From contig BSBM01000007.1 in NCBI GenBank assembly GCA_027924585.1, positions 6,402,001 to 6,466,000 of the forward strand: 64,000 nucleotides of DNA, in the 5' to 3' direction. The notes under the pieces were generated by a model. It was not told the DNA's origin. It saw only the letters and a list, made by a program, of their open reading frames with translations, and searched no databases. The DNA is from Larix kaempferi. Taxonomy: Eukaryota; Streptophyta; Pinopsida; Pinales; Pinaceae. The translations under genes were made by a program, and so were the position numbers. This document shows positions 33,393 through 44,451 of this stretch, one piece after another; position 1 is the stretch's first letter; each line of letters opens with the position of its first letter.

Positions 33393-33868
33393 AAATCACA
33401 CATTTCTAACACAACCATAACACTATTAAAAATAATTTAATCTACCGTATACAAAATTGTAATAATACTAATTAAATGACATGTAAACAATGATATACAA
33501 ACTTTGTAATACAATATTAGTTATTTACATTAATTTTTAAACTCACAGTCATAACACTAGTCAAATATCATTTAATGTCATCCTCTTTAAATTTAGAAAT
33601 AATGCATTAGCTAATTACACCTTTTTTAATCCTGCATTCGTAAAATGAATAATGTTAAACTTAATACTAGCCATCTAAACTATTTTGTTTTTCTATTATT
33701 CACATTTTAAATTTCGAGCAATTTAATAGTGCTTTGAAGCTTAGTTTTTTTGTGTTTATAACAAATCTTTATATTTTCATAATATTTCCTTTGGAAATTT
33801 GTTTTTTTCTGTGCTTTTATCATTTTTTTCAATCCCACATTCATAAAGCGGTAAAAAAAAACTTACAA
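33393..33868. other. AT-rich stretch, nothing recognised
   Basis: No domain, repeat or splice structure could be supported. Confidence 0.6.
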
Positions 33869-33958
33869 GCGCAGTTTGGTTTTCTACAGTCACCATTTGC
33901 AAACAATGATCCACAAGGCTTTGAAGACCATTGAAGAGCTTCAAACATTGTCAAGGTT
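33869..33958 (+). pseudogene. Possible upstream exon of the ParB-methyltransferase gene
   Basis: A short protein-like stretch (AQFGFLQSPFANNDPQGFEDH, then a TGA, then RASNIVK) lies between a C/T-rich tract and a GTTAG junction, about 1.2 kb upstream of the first clear exon. Its composition is exon-like and the TGA would come from a CGA codon. Linkage to the gene is a guess from position and orientation. Confidence 0.25.
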
Positions 33959-34109
33959 AGATAAATTTTTTTTGAATGTAAATGTTTTTTTAAATACTTT
34001 TAATTTCTAGAATGTGATGTAAATTGTTTTTAAAAAAAAATTGTTTAGGCTTCAGCATGCCCTTTGCAAAAACTTGGGTTAATTTTAAATTTTCTTTTTT
34101 TTTAGTCCT

Positions 34110-35070
34110 GAGGGCTCATGCGACCAAAGGATGGCCCTATGGCACGCCCCTTTGGGCACACGAGGGAGGAGATAAGATCCTACCCTCAAGACCCTTTGAA
34201 CGAGCATCACATAGCCTAGGGGAGATGCATTGGGGCACCCAAATGACGCTCAATGCATAGCACTTGGGCTATGCTATGGGCACCCGTAGCATATCCCAAG
34301 GGTTATGCAATGGGGCACCTAAAGGGCGCCCAATGCATAGCCCTTGGGCTATGATATAGGCCCATATGATATCCCAGGGGTTATGCATTGGGCGTGACCC
34401 AAGGACTACACATTGGGTCGCAGCCCAAAATCCCAGGGGTTATGCTATGGGAACTCGTAGCATAGCCCAAGGGCTATGCATTGGGAGTGGGGGGCATATC
34501 CCAATGCAAATCCCTTGGGATATGTTACGGGAAGGCTCCCAAAGGGCACCCGGGGGAGGAGCAAATGCTCCCTGCCGCCCAAAGTGGCGGGCTTGCGCTC
34601 GTAGTGCCCGTTGAGAATCGCATCGCCCATTTGGGCGGGTGCTGTGGACCCCAAAGGGGGTCGGGGGGAAGTGGAGTAGGCGTTGTTGGTGCCCATGGGA
34701 GGAGCGGAGATCCTCCCTGTTTCCTAAATCAATGGGCCAGACCCGCCGCTTTGGGTAGCGAGGAGGATCTTTGCTCCTCCCCCGGGCACCCGCTAGTAGC
34801 ATAGCCCAAGGGCTATGCATTGGGAATGGACCACCAATTCATAGCCCTTGGGCTATGCTACGGGCGCCTGTAGCATAGCCCAAGGGCTAGGCATTGGTTG
34901 AGCGCCCATTGCATATCGCGTGGGCTATTCATACCCCAAAAGGAATGCATAGTCCATGGGCTATGCATTGGGTGCTCAAAGGGCTCGAGGGGAGGAGTCA
35001 TGCACCCAAAGGGGTGAGTCTTAGGTTTACCCCTTTGGGCGCACAAGGGCGGAGCTGAGCTCCTCTTCTC
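34110..35070. repeat. GC-rich array of palindromes (CATAGCCCAAGGGCTATG type)
   Basis: A GC-rich island of nearly 1 kb in AT-rich surroundings. At least ten copies of an 18-20 bp palindrome, GCATAGCCCAAGGGCTATGC or its TT-centred form, some perfect and some mutated, are joined by ATTGGG-, CACCCG- and AAGGGCGCCC-type linkers. Perfect or near-perfect copies lie near 34334, 34460, 34799, 34840 and 34873. Long frames across it on both strands reflect GC content. It ends just before the exon at 35191 and could be an intronic insertion. Confidence 0.85.
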
Positions 35071-36289
35071 GGGCCACCTTTAAAACTAAAAAAAATATTA
35101 TTTTTATAACTATATGTTTACTTTTTGTTTTAAGTGCAAGTATTGTTTTTTAAGCATATACTATTTTTTTTATTTTTTACTATAGGGAAAATGGCATCAA
35201 GAAAGCTATATGTAAACATATATGGAGCAAGATCGTAGATGAATTCATCGAAAAAAATAGTTGAGCCATATGAGAATGTTGCGCGTGATGAAGTTGTATC
35301 CAATGATGATTTAAAAACCAAGAATGCTAGAGAATGGAAACACATACCAGATGAAGAGAAAATGGACCATTCTTGGTTTCTGAAAGAGAAATATCAAGGC
35401 AACCCAGACAATATTCACTTATATTGTGCTACATTTTCACATCTTAAAAATGATTATCACTCATTGGGATTGTTGCGAGATTTTTTTTTGGTGCCAAGTA
35501 AAGACATTGTTTATGCACTAGTGGAACAAGCTAAAATTTATGTCAAAATCATATATTATTTGAAGGTTTCAAACTAAAAGTTCGACGAAATCACAGAATT
35601 TTGTTCAGGAGTCGAGCACGATATTGAGCGCAAGAGTGTAAGTTTCTATATTTTTATATATTTTTGAATTTCTTATAGTTTGGATCATATGACAATGTAA
35701 TAGATTAATGCAATACTATTTTTATTTCGCAAGATTTTGCTATGCCACTTTCTCATATTTTGAATGGAATTTATTCTACATAAGAAAATATGATGGGTGT
35801 CATTAATGCCACTCTGCATAAGGGAGAAGCACCAAAGAAGGGAGAAACATCGAAGCAAAAATGAGTGCAAAATGTTCATACTGAAGAAGTACAAGCACAG
35901 AAAGGAAAAGGTGTCCAACAATCAAATGAAGTACCTAGGAAGGTTACATTCAAAAGGATATCTTGCCCAACTGAACATGATCAATGAATTGTTGTTGATG
36001 AGGATGTTACTCCTACTGGTAAGAGTAAGAAACACTCTTCCAAAATACCTATGTATGAGGATGTTTCCATTCCCGATCAACAAGTTGTTCTCTTAGATAC
36101 AACTGCTTCAAGACATAAAAGGATGAGACAATATGTTCAATCCAATGTTGAAAATCATAGTGAAAACTCGGGGGACAGTTTGGAAATCATCACTCCAGGT
36201 GGTGATCTAGATGATGGTGTTTTCAAGACAACACAAAATGCTATTCGAGATCGATTGCAGAGGGATAAGTTGGTTCACAGTGGGCATAG

Positions 36290-36720
36290 ATTTGATTTAA
36301 ATGTGAAGCAAATTTATAGACCCACAAAAGGCCAAGATAAGTCTCAAATTAGGAAACCACATCAATTGCATGTTCATAACTTAAAAGCATTTATGAGGTA
36401 CAATCCCTATGCACATGTGGTTGACTACCTATTTCTTGTTGACCCAGAATATGTTCCTATTATAGATGCATTTGATGAATAAAGACGTTTTGATTACAAC
36501 TACTATGTTTTGGGGGGAAATCATTCTGCGGAGGCTAGAAGAGAATTGATGCAAGAGTTTCCCAAAAACCCTATTTTTCAAACAGTGAAATGCATCATTT
36601 ATGTTGGTTTAACAGATGTGGAAGCAAAACTATTGGCATGGGATCACAACACAAATAGTGAATATAGGATTTCCAAGACATTCATTCAAAGGGTTAGATT
36701 TATCCACAATGAATTTGAAC
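36290..36720 (+). other. ParB-like domain of the degenerate gene
   Basis: Within exon 2 the frame reads RYNPYAHVVDYLFLVDPEYV, then a TAA, then FDYNYYVLGGNHSAEARREL (36516-36551 for GGNHSAEARREL), IYVGLTDVEAKLLAWDHN. This matches the ParB/sulfiredoxin fold: a strand giving an essential residue, then G-x-H/R-x-x-A in the nucleotide-binding turn, then a V.L.D.EA.L.A..N helix. ParB folds bind nucleotides and serve as DNA-tracking modules next to phage methylases. The call rests on pattern only. Confidence 0.6.
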
Positions 36721-37648
36721 AAATATGTGGTGGGGATAGATCGAAAGTTGATGCAGTTTTTCAGAAACAATGTTGTATGGAAATAAGTATCCCTATTAAA
36801 GAGGACAATGTGAAACAGAAAGGTTTGAAAGGAAGTGATGCATTCAGAGCTGTAGATAATTATTTTCAGATGGAATTTAGAATGGGACCCATATGGGATT
36901 TGATTGATGACATATTTTTCATGTGGAAGAATATTGGCGTAAAAAATCCAAAGGTAAAAAAAATTAAAGCAGTTGCATGGAGCAGTGGTCAAGGAGGCCC
37001 TGGCGTCAAGAATTTGTCAGATGATATGACTCTAACACATTGGATATTATTGCAAGGTGTGAAGGATGAAACAATTATATCTACAATATTGTCATGTGTA
37101 AATTCAGGTGAATCATCCATGTAGGAAATGTGCAATGAATTTGAAAAGTAAGTTTATATGTTGTTTTTATGTTTTAAAGTTTTTTTTTTAGTTTAATATT
37201 TTTTATTAAATAAGCATTGAGTTATTATTAGATGTGATTGTAAACGTCATTTATTTTTATATCATGTAGTCATAAGGTTTACATGAAAATACAAGAGGAT
37301 ATGGTTATAATATTGGGTGAGAAGAGTTGGGATGATGTCAGATGCAACTATGCAGATTCAAGGTCCATAGAAAACTTAAAACATTTTTTTGTTGCATACA
37401 AAAAGGTATGATGATTTATGATATTTTCTATTTTATTTATTTCTAAGTCAATTCATTTTTATTATATTACTTATAGATATAATTTTGTTTTCAAAGATGC
37501 CAAAGAAGAGTACAGTACCAAATCCTTTCAAAATTCATATTCAAAGAGCTAGAATAGAACGACAAAGAAGACAACATCTTGCAAATGTTGAACTTGATGA
37601 CACCCTTGATCATCACGTTTGGAATGGGCCGACACTATGCAATATACA

Positions 37649-38533
37649 GTGATTTTGGGTGATTGTGCAAACATTACAATTATTGCTCCCAAAAAGGATT
37701 ACTCCCTAGTTATTGCAGATATCCCTCATGGATACAATATCAAAAACATTACTTATGATTGTGAGATTTATACATACCAGTCATTCAATAAAGTGGTTTC
37801 GGTATTTCTTGACGTCATAACATCACCTCTATGGAGATTTCTTGTTTTCGATTCAGATGTACACGGAGGAATGCTAACAACCTTCAAGGATAAAGCAAAC
37901 TCAAGGAAACAATTGTATTGGTAAGATATTTGTAGTGTATTATTAAACATTTGTGTTTAGAAACTGAATTTATTTTTCTATAAGTTAATTAGATTCTTAT
38001 ATATTTATGTTACATGCATAGGGCTAATATTCGTAGCTCTAGTAGTGATCCATTTGTGAGTGATACTGAAAACATACATCTTGCATGTTGGATAAAACAT
38101 GAGACCTATGAATCTCTTTTAATCAATGAAAGAGTGAAGGAAAATATAGTCAGATATTGTCTTATAATGTCGTGGTTAGAAATTTGACATATGAAGAAAG
38201 AGATTTGAAAGGAGAGACTGTAAACATCTACCAGAAGCCACAAGCATTGATTAATTATCTCATAGTATTTTTCAAAATAAGGAGATTGGGTTTTAGATTT
38301 GTCCTCGGGATCAGGTAATATTTTTGATATTACATATGAAACTAGTGCTGTAATCTAAATCCAGTAATATATATTTTTTAAATTTATGTTTCATTATGCT
38401 CTTTAAATTTTTTGTTTTATATGTGGTGATTAGGTACAACAATAGCATGTTCATTACAAAAAGGAATAAATTGCATATCCATTGAGAATGATCCACTACA
38501 GTGCAATTATATCAAGCAAATAATTAATGCTAT
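37649..38533 (+). other. Methyltransferase domain: motifs IV, X and I
   Basis: Motif IV is IADIPHGYN (37712-37738), where the canonical tetrad is (D/N/S)PP(Y/F/W); here it is D-I-P-H, so the aromatic residue is displaced. It is followed by SPLWRFLVFDSD, a WANIRSSSSD exon start, then motif X YQKPQALINYLI (38229-38264) and motif I GDWVLDLSSGSG (38281-38314, completed as GTTIACSL from 38434), then NCISIENDPLQCNYI, the acidic loop that holds the S-adenosylmethionine ribose. Order IV-X-I defines the beta class. The intron 38315-38433 splits motif I with intact GT...AG. Confidence 0.8.
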
Positions 38534-38780
38534 GAAAGTTCTTCTAGATGAAATGCAAGAAGTTGGTTTGAAGAAAGGAGAGTTTAGTGAGTCACTTGTG
38601 GCAAAGATGTCAAAAGAGCCTAAACCTCCTTTAAAAGGGATGTTAGGAAAAGATCACTTTGGGAATTTTGTAGAAGTAGAGGACCCAATGGAAGAACACA
38701 TTGAGGTCGAGAAAGAGAGCCAACCAACAGAAAATGTCAATTTCAATGAAGATTTCGGCCTGGATGATATTGTTGATTAG

Positions 38781-39300
38781 TTTCATATCGCTGAGGAAAA
38801 TGTCAAAGTTGACAAATTTTTGATAAGATATTTTTGTAATGTTTTGAATTTAAGATTTTATTTTAAGAATAACTGTTATGTTTTTAATATGCTATTTAGA
38901 AATATATGGTATAAGTTTTTTTGAGTTTATGTGAATCATCACTTTATGGAAAATAATGTTGAATAATATCATCTTTATACATCAAATAGTGGAAAATACA
39001 TTGAAAAATGAATTGAAATGTCTTTTTCTCATTTTTTTAGAAATTTACCCAAAAAATGGCTTCTTTAAAATAAAAGTTTAAAGGAAAAACTTTGAAAATG
39101 CATATATTTTTCGTTCTAACTAGCTTCTAAATCTTTAAAAAATTAAAAAATAAAGTGTGTATTTTTTCATTATAACTAGCTACTAAATGTAGTATTTTTT
39201 GCAAACTTTGAAAAACGGCCCTTGTAAATAAAAGTTATAGTTTCTTATGACCAAGAAGTTTCAAAATCACAAAAAAATGGCTCAGCATGAAAAATGGTGC
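38781..39300. other. AT-rich stretch, nothing recognised
   Basis: Follows the methyltransferase stop. No repeat or coding sequence could be supported before the RNase H end of gypsy-2. Confidence 0.6.
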
Positions 39301-39359
39301 TACCAGTATACACACCTTTTGAAATGGATGTAAAAACAACTACTAAAATTGACCCCCGA

Positions 39360-40815
39360 AAAAACGAGAACAATGTCAGATTCTCGTTAAGTTGTATAAC
39401 TTGTTGCGAGACAAAATGTGTTCCATGGGGTTCATTCAAGCCACTATGGTCGTTTTTCTTGGAATTATATAATGTTTAAGTCTTTGGACAACATGAACCA
39501 TTGCCAAGGCCAACTTTTCAACTTGGGAATATTTGAATTCAGGACTTGCAAGGCCCTTACTAAGATAGTAAATAGCATGTTCTTATGATGAATCATCTTC
39601 TTGTACCAATACCATTCCTATGGTGGAACTAGATGCTGCCAAATATAGCAGAAATTCTCTACTATAGTCCAGAGGACTAAGTATCAGGGCTGATGCCAAG
39701 CCTTTCTTTACTGCATCAAATGAGCATTGAGCTTGGTCATCCCATATGAATGGTGTATCTTTTTTTAGGAGATGCATGAAACCTTTAGCTAGTTCAACAA
39801 TATTGGTGACAAATCTTCTCAAGAAGTATGCTTTACCTTGTAGGATTTGAATTTGTCCAATTGTTTTTGGGGAAGGAAATTGTAATATTGCCTCAATTTT
39901 GAGGGGATCCACCATAATCCATCATTTTGATACGATGAAACCAAGTAATCTCCCCAAGTCTACACAAAATATTCATTTATGTGGGGTCAACCTAATGTTG
40001 TACTTACGATATTGAATGAATATGGCACATAAATGTGCACTATGTTTGGATCTTCTCTTAGATTTAGTTTCCAAGTCATCAAGATAAACCTCAATGATTT
40101 TCTTAATATCATGGAATGCATATGGCGTGGCTCTTTGAAAAGTGGCCCCGACGTTTTTAAGACCGAATGGAATTTTTCGATATGCAAAAGTCCCCCAAGG
40201 GCATATGAAATTTGTTTTGTGTTGGTATTCTTTTTTAATCTAGATCTAGTTGTAACCGAAGAACCCACCCATAAATGAAAAGATTTTGTTCCCAGCAAAC
40301 TCGTCTATAATCTGATCAATAAAGGGTGTGGGATGATTATCTTTGGGACAAGCCAAATTGAGATCCCTAAAGTCAGTACATAAATGGATTGTTTCTTTCT
40401 TCTTATCAACCGGAACGGGATTGGATACCCATCCATTTAAAGGGAGAGGGTATATGAATCCATCTTTTAAGAGCTTTTCAACTTCTACTTTTATGGTAGC
40501 GTATTTCTTAGGATTAACTGGAAGTAACTTCTATCACATAGGTTTAACATTGTCATGGGTTTTAATCTCATGTTCAACTATACTAGGATCGATGCCCAAC
40601 ATTTCTTCATAATACCAAGTGAACACATCACAAAACTTTTTGAATAAAGCAATATATTGCATGATTTCCTCCGAAGAGTAATCAACACTTATATTGATAT
40701 TTCCGATGATGCCAAGCTTAATGGATATATCGATAATAATAGTTTTCGAACTTTTGGCCAATTTTCCTTCTGAAAGCACATTGTGTGTTTGGACAGGACA
40801 TTGGTATTTTTCCAT
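39360..40815 (-). pseudogene. gypsy-2 reverse transcriptase and RNase H N-terminus
   Basis: RT entry reads GIDPSIVEHEIKTHDNVKPM near 40535, then WVSNPVPVDKKK, CTDFRDLN, PTPFIDQIIDEFAG, FICPWGTFAYRKIPFGLKN and VYLDDLETKSK (about 40100-40065), so the YLDD catalytic motif is intact. RNase H begins WDDQAQCSFDAVKKGL and continues past a TGA/TAA region with YYLSKGLASPEFKYSQVEKLALAMVH. Two adjacent TAG stops at 40246 and 40240 replace what should be Gln in GYNQIQI. Integrase is absent. Confidence 0.82.
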
Positions 40816-41226
40816 ATCATCATCAAGGTAAAAAAATTAGATTTGACCTCTAATGAATCTATCTTAGGAATAAATGATGATCAATGATGCATGTCCTCCC
40901 AGGGTCATTCAGAGATGTTCATAACTTCAAGGATGGCTTTGTCTGATGAAAAATTATGATCCAAGAGTTCATGAGTACTAGGAGTAATAATGGTCTATAT
41001 GGGTGATGTGTATGGATCATATTCCTCCATCGATGAAGGATTTTGATCAAAGTATGTCGAATCCATTTGGATAGCTTGGTATGAAATCTATATGGTAGAT
41101 AGGGTTACACTACTCTCAGTTTCATAATATTGTACATAAATTGATATATTTCCATCACTATTTTGGACTAAGGTTTCCTTCTTCGAGGCTCCCTCTGATG
41201 AGGTGGAGCAAACCGCTGGTATGGAC

Positions 41227-41706
41227 TTAGAAAAAACTTTTAATGGAAAATAAAATTCTAATGTGGGATACTGGTGGTGGAATTGTGAAGGTTCCCATGA
41301 GGGATGAGTCTTTGAACATAATTCCTGCCCCAATATCATGTATCACCATTTTCAAATCCCCAACAAAAGGTACATTCGAGTGGATACCAGTTTCAGGTGT
41401 GTAGTAGTCTAATTGATCGATTGTAATAATATTCCCTTGGTGGGGGAACTGAATTACTCGAAATACTGAGGACACTACCATCGTCATTGCATGTATCCAA
41501 CTACGTCCATATAGAAAATTGTAATCTATGGGCGCATCCACTACCTCAACATATACTTGGATTTTTTTACCTCCCAGTTCAACTGGGAAACCCATGATAA
41601 GTTTGTGAGTAGGGAACAAATGTCCATCAAATGCTTTGAGTATTGTGTGGGATGGTACTAAGGTGGGTGATCCAAATCCTTCCAACATGCTAGCGACATG
41701 ACACAA
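41227..41706 (-). pseudogene. gypsy-2 protease region
   Basis: A 160-codon open stretch with LKAFDGHLFPTHKLIMGFPV, QVYVEVVDAPIDYNFLYGRS and WIHAM, the flap-to-C-terminal half of a Ty3 retropepsin. The Asp-containing active loop should lie just upstream (above 41706), where the frame is broken. The stretch from 41226 to 40816 is the degraded protease-RT linker. Confidence 0.65.
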
Positions 41707-42574
41707 GTAGAGGCTCCTTCATCCAAAACGGTTCAAAAGATATTCTTTCCATGTGAAGTCACTTTAATCTAAAATGTGATCTATGATGGAATCCTACATG
41801 TTGATTGTTCTAAATTGACAATTATCAAATCGGTGTCATATGGATCAATAGCATCGATAGCAGACAATAGTGCCTTTCTCTGAGTAGGAAAAATTTTCAA
41901 AACTTCCAAGGAGGACATGGCACAAGGAGCTTGGGATAAATCTTCAACCACATTGTAGTGTTGAGCAGCTTGCGCGTTAGGATTGTGGGTTGTTCTATGT
42001 ACTACCCCTTTGGGAGGTCGAGGTACTATGTCAATGGTTGGTTTCTCAATTGTTAGAGAACCACCAGGATGTGATCTGGATGTTTCTACATCATTTGATG
42101 GTGCATCATAAGAACGAGCCCTTGTTTAAACACTTATCTCATGTTCAGACATCATGAATATGTTAACATTGGGTGATTGCCCCTTGGAGGGGGGTTTTCC
42201 TAGCTCCCTCCTAGGGGAGGTACCGGTGCCATAGAAATCATTTGTTGTTTCTACGGGAAGGGTTAGGTTAGGATGGCAGGTTTGTGTTTCCGTCCTCATT
42301 GTTCCAACATGCGATGAATGTCATCCATGTGAGGACATTGGGGAGTAGGGTGGTCCCCTTGACAAATATTGCAAGGGTACTTGTTTTTTTGGATCTCCCA
42401 ATTGCCCCCAGTGAGATTATTCACCTTAGGTTCCTCTCTCGTCCCAGAATTAGTATTTGTATTCTTATTTGGTTACTTCTTTTTCCATTTTGAGTCCATA
42501 GATTGGACCGTAAGTACTTCAGAATTTTGGGTGGGAGTTGTAGATTGCTGGTTTTCTTGGCTATTTGTGGGTTG

Positions 42575-44451
42575 CTAAGTTTTAATAGAAACTTGTCCCA
42601 TTTGCTGGGTAATCTTCTCAATGTGGTTGACGGAACCAATGACACCATCGGGATGAGGTCCTTGTGGTGGCCTAGTTGGATCGGATCCAGGTTTCACAGC
42701 ATGAGGTATTAAATCATAAAGTGTGCCCGGTTGTGAATATATCAAATCCATATGTTGGGCACTCTGAATGAGTTGTTCTCCGGCCATATCTCCTGACATG
42801 GCTACATATTTGGAAAGAGTAGGAAAAAATTATTTTACGAACCAATCTGCTAAGAATTGATCCTGGATTTCAGTTTTATAAGCCTTCAGTGCCTCCTCCA
42901 TTCGTGGATATGATATGGTATGTTAGTGGAAGTGGACTACCTAAGCGAAGTCAAAAGTTCTATACCTGTCTCATAGCAGATAGGATATTGAAAATGTGTC
43001 AGAAATACCATGGCTAAAGATGATAAATACATGAATGTATTGTGAGGCAGCTCAATGTACCATTTCGCATCGGTTCCTGTGAAGGTTCGCCAAAACAACT
43101 GTAACCTAACACTATCGTCAACTAGGGAATTGAATGAACACCGCAAACGAAATTTCCTCACGTGATTTGATGGATAATCCTGTGGTTTTCAATCCAACTT
43201 GGGTATGTCCGAGGGAAGTTTAGTTGGTATGGCTTGCCACCCATTCAAATGTAGAATGGGTTCATTGGTTAGAAGGGATAAATACAATATACTCAATGTG
43301 GCTAGAAATGGTGATCTAACTAGTTCCATAGAAAATGATTGATATGTGGGCGAAGCTTTATGGCTCCATTGTTGTTGTCCTTGGGCTTGAAAAGAATTCC
43401 AAGGAGGGTTTCCTCCTTGCAGAGGTTGCATCCAGAAAGATTGGTTACTTCTTGAAAATGGTCCATTCCATTGTGGAACAAGATGAATGGATGGATTTCC
43501 CCCTTGTGGAGGTGTGCCCCAATGAGATTGGTTACTTGTCGTAACTTGACTATTCCATTGCAGAATAGGATGAATGGATGGATTTCCCCCTTGTGGAGGT
43601 AGGCCCCAATTTGATTGGTTACTTGTCGGAACCTAACCATTCCATTGATTGTTTCCTTGGTTTTGAGTAGCATTCCAAGTTTGATTTCCCCCTTGCGGAG
43701 GTGGTCCCTGATAAGATTGGTTGCTTCCTAGAACTTTGCCACTCCATTGAGGAATGGGGTTGATAGGTGGATTTCTTCCTAGCATGCTACCTGTTGGGGG
43801 TATGGGATTTCCCCTTGGCATGCTACCTATTGGGGGTATGGGATTTCCCCCGGGAATTGTGCTAGGAAAAGTTGGAGGATAACCCCCCGAGGCATTTCCA
43901 CTCAATGGTGGAGGATAACCCCAATTGGCATTAATGTTCCATGGCCCATTGCTTCTGCTAGGAATATTACCATTCCATGGTGAAGGGTTTCCCACAGAAG
44001 TAGAACTTGGACAAGTATTTGGTATACCAAGAGGATTTTGGAGTACTCCTTGTGTGTTTTGACCTTGATTAGCCAAACCATATGGAAAACCCATGTTTGG
44101 TAAGAAAAACCTACCAATAGGGATCCTTGCAAACAAAGTGGATATACTTCCGGGATTGAAACTCAGAATTGTCCCAATTGGAACTGAAGTGCTAGTTGAA
44201 CTTGTGCTAATAACATGTATGCTAACTGTTGGGACTGATGTAGAGGTCAAAGTGGAAGTATTACTAACTCCCGCAGCCATTTGAGGTTGTGTTGATGTTG
44301 AGGGTGATGTTGTTGTGGTCCCTTGAGATTCTGAAGAAGCCATAGGGTCAAGTGTTCTATTCTGCATGTTATTCAAATAACTGGAAAGAGGATTGATATA
44401 ATCCAATGGATCACTAATGTGAAGTACAAATGGTTTTGAAGGACCTATCAA
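42575..44451 (-). pseudogene. gypsy-2 gag
   Basis: The N-terminal half (44451-43633, 272 codons) is Ser/Thr-rich, then Gly/Pro/Asn-rich with repeats of the type GNPIPPIGSM. The next part (about 43670-43320) has tandem Asn/Gln/His-rich repeats built on a 90-bp unit, in several frames. The capsid segment is at 43161-42937 (LQLFWRTFTGTDAKWYIELP). No CCHC knuckle was found. Several frameshifts separate the pieces, so this is a decayed polyprotein start. Confidence 0.65.

Larger units (their letters stand above)
35191..38780 (+). pseudogene. ParB-like / beta-class DNA amino-methyltransferase gene, degenerate, six exons
   Basis: Exons by reading frame and GT-AG borders: 35191-35637, about 35785-37147, 37270-37405, 37497-37920, 38022-38314 and 38434-38780. 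They encode roughly 1000 residues: an N-terminal region of unknown role, an acidic/basic linker, a ParB-like domain, then an N4/N6-type methyltransferase with motif IV before motif I. Phage and bacterial modification methylases commonly combine these two domains in this order. It would act on DNA; whether it makes 6mA or 4mC cannot be told. In-frame stops lie at 35236, 35575, 35862, 35985, 36480 and 37122; frameshifts near 37648, 38158 and 38275. Stops are TAG, TAA or TGA, several fitting C-to-T change. It may belong to a mobile element or be a single host locus. Confidence 0.72.
39300..44451 (-). mobile_element. Ty3-type gag-pol remnant (gypsy-2), no LTRs found
   Basis: Minus-strand order is gag (44451-42575), protease (41706-41227), RT (about 40815-39900) and RNase H start (to about 39360). 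Integrase and both LTRs are missing. The left edge ends inside RNase H near 39300-39360, close to the methyltransferase locus; the right edge is uncertain. Differences in motif and gag composition show it is a different family from gypsy-1. Confidence 0.82.

Noticed and set aside
34440-34820. Long frames on both strands in the GC-rich island
   Set aside because: Produced by palindromic GC-rich repeats with few stop codons; translations repeat the palindrome rather than a protein pattern.
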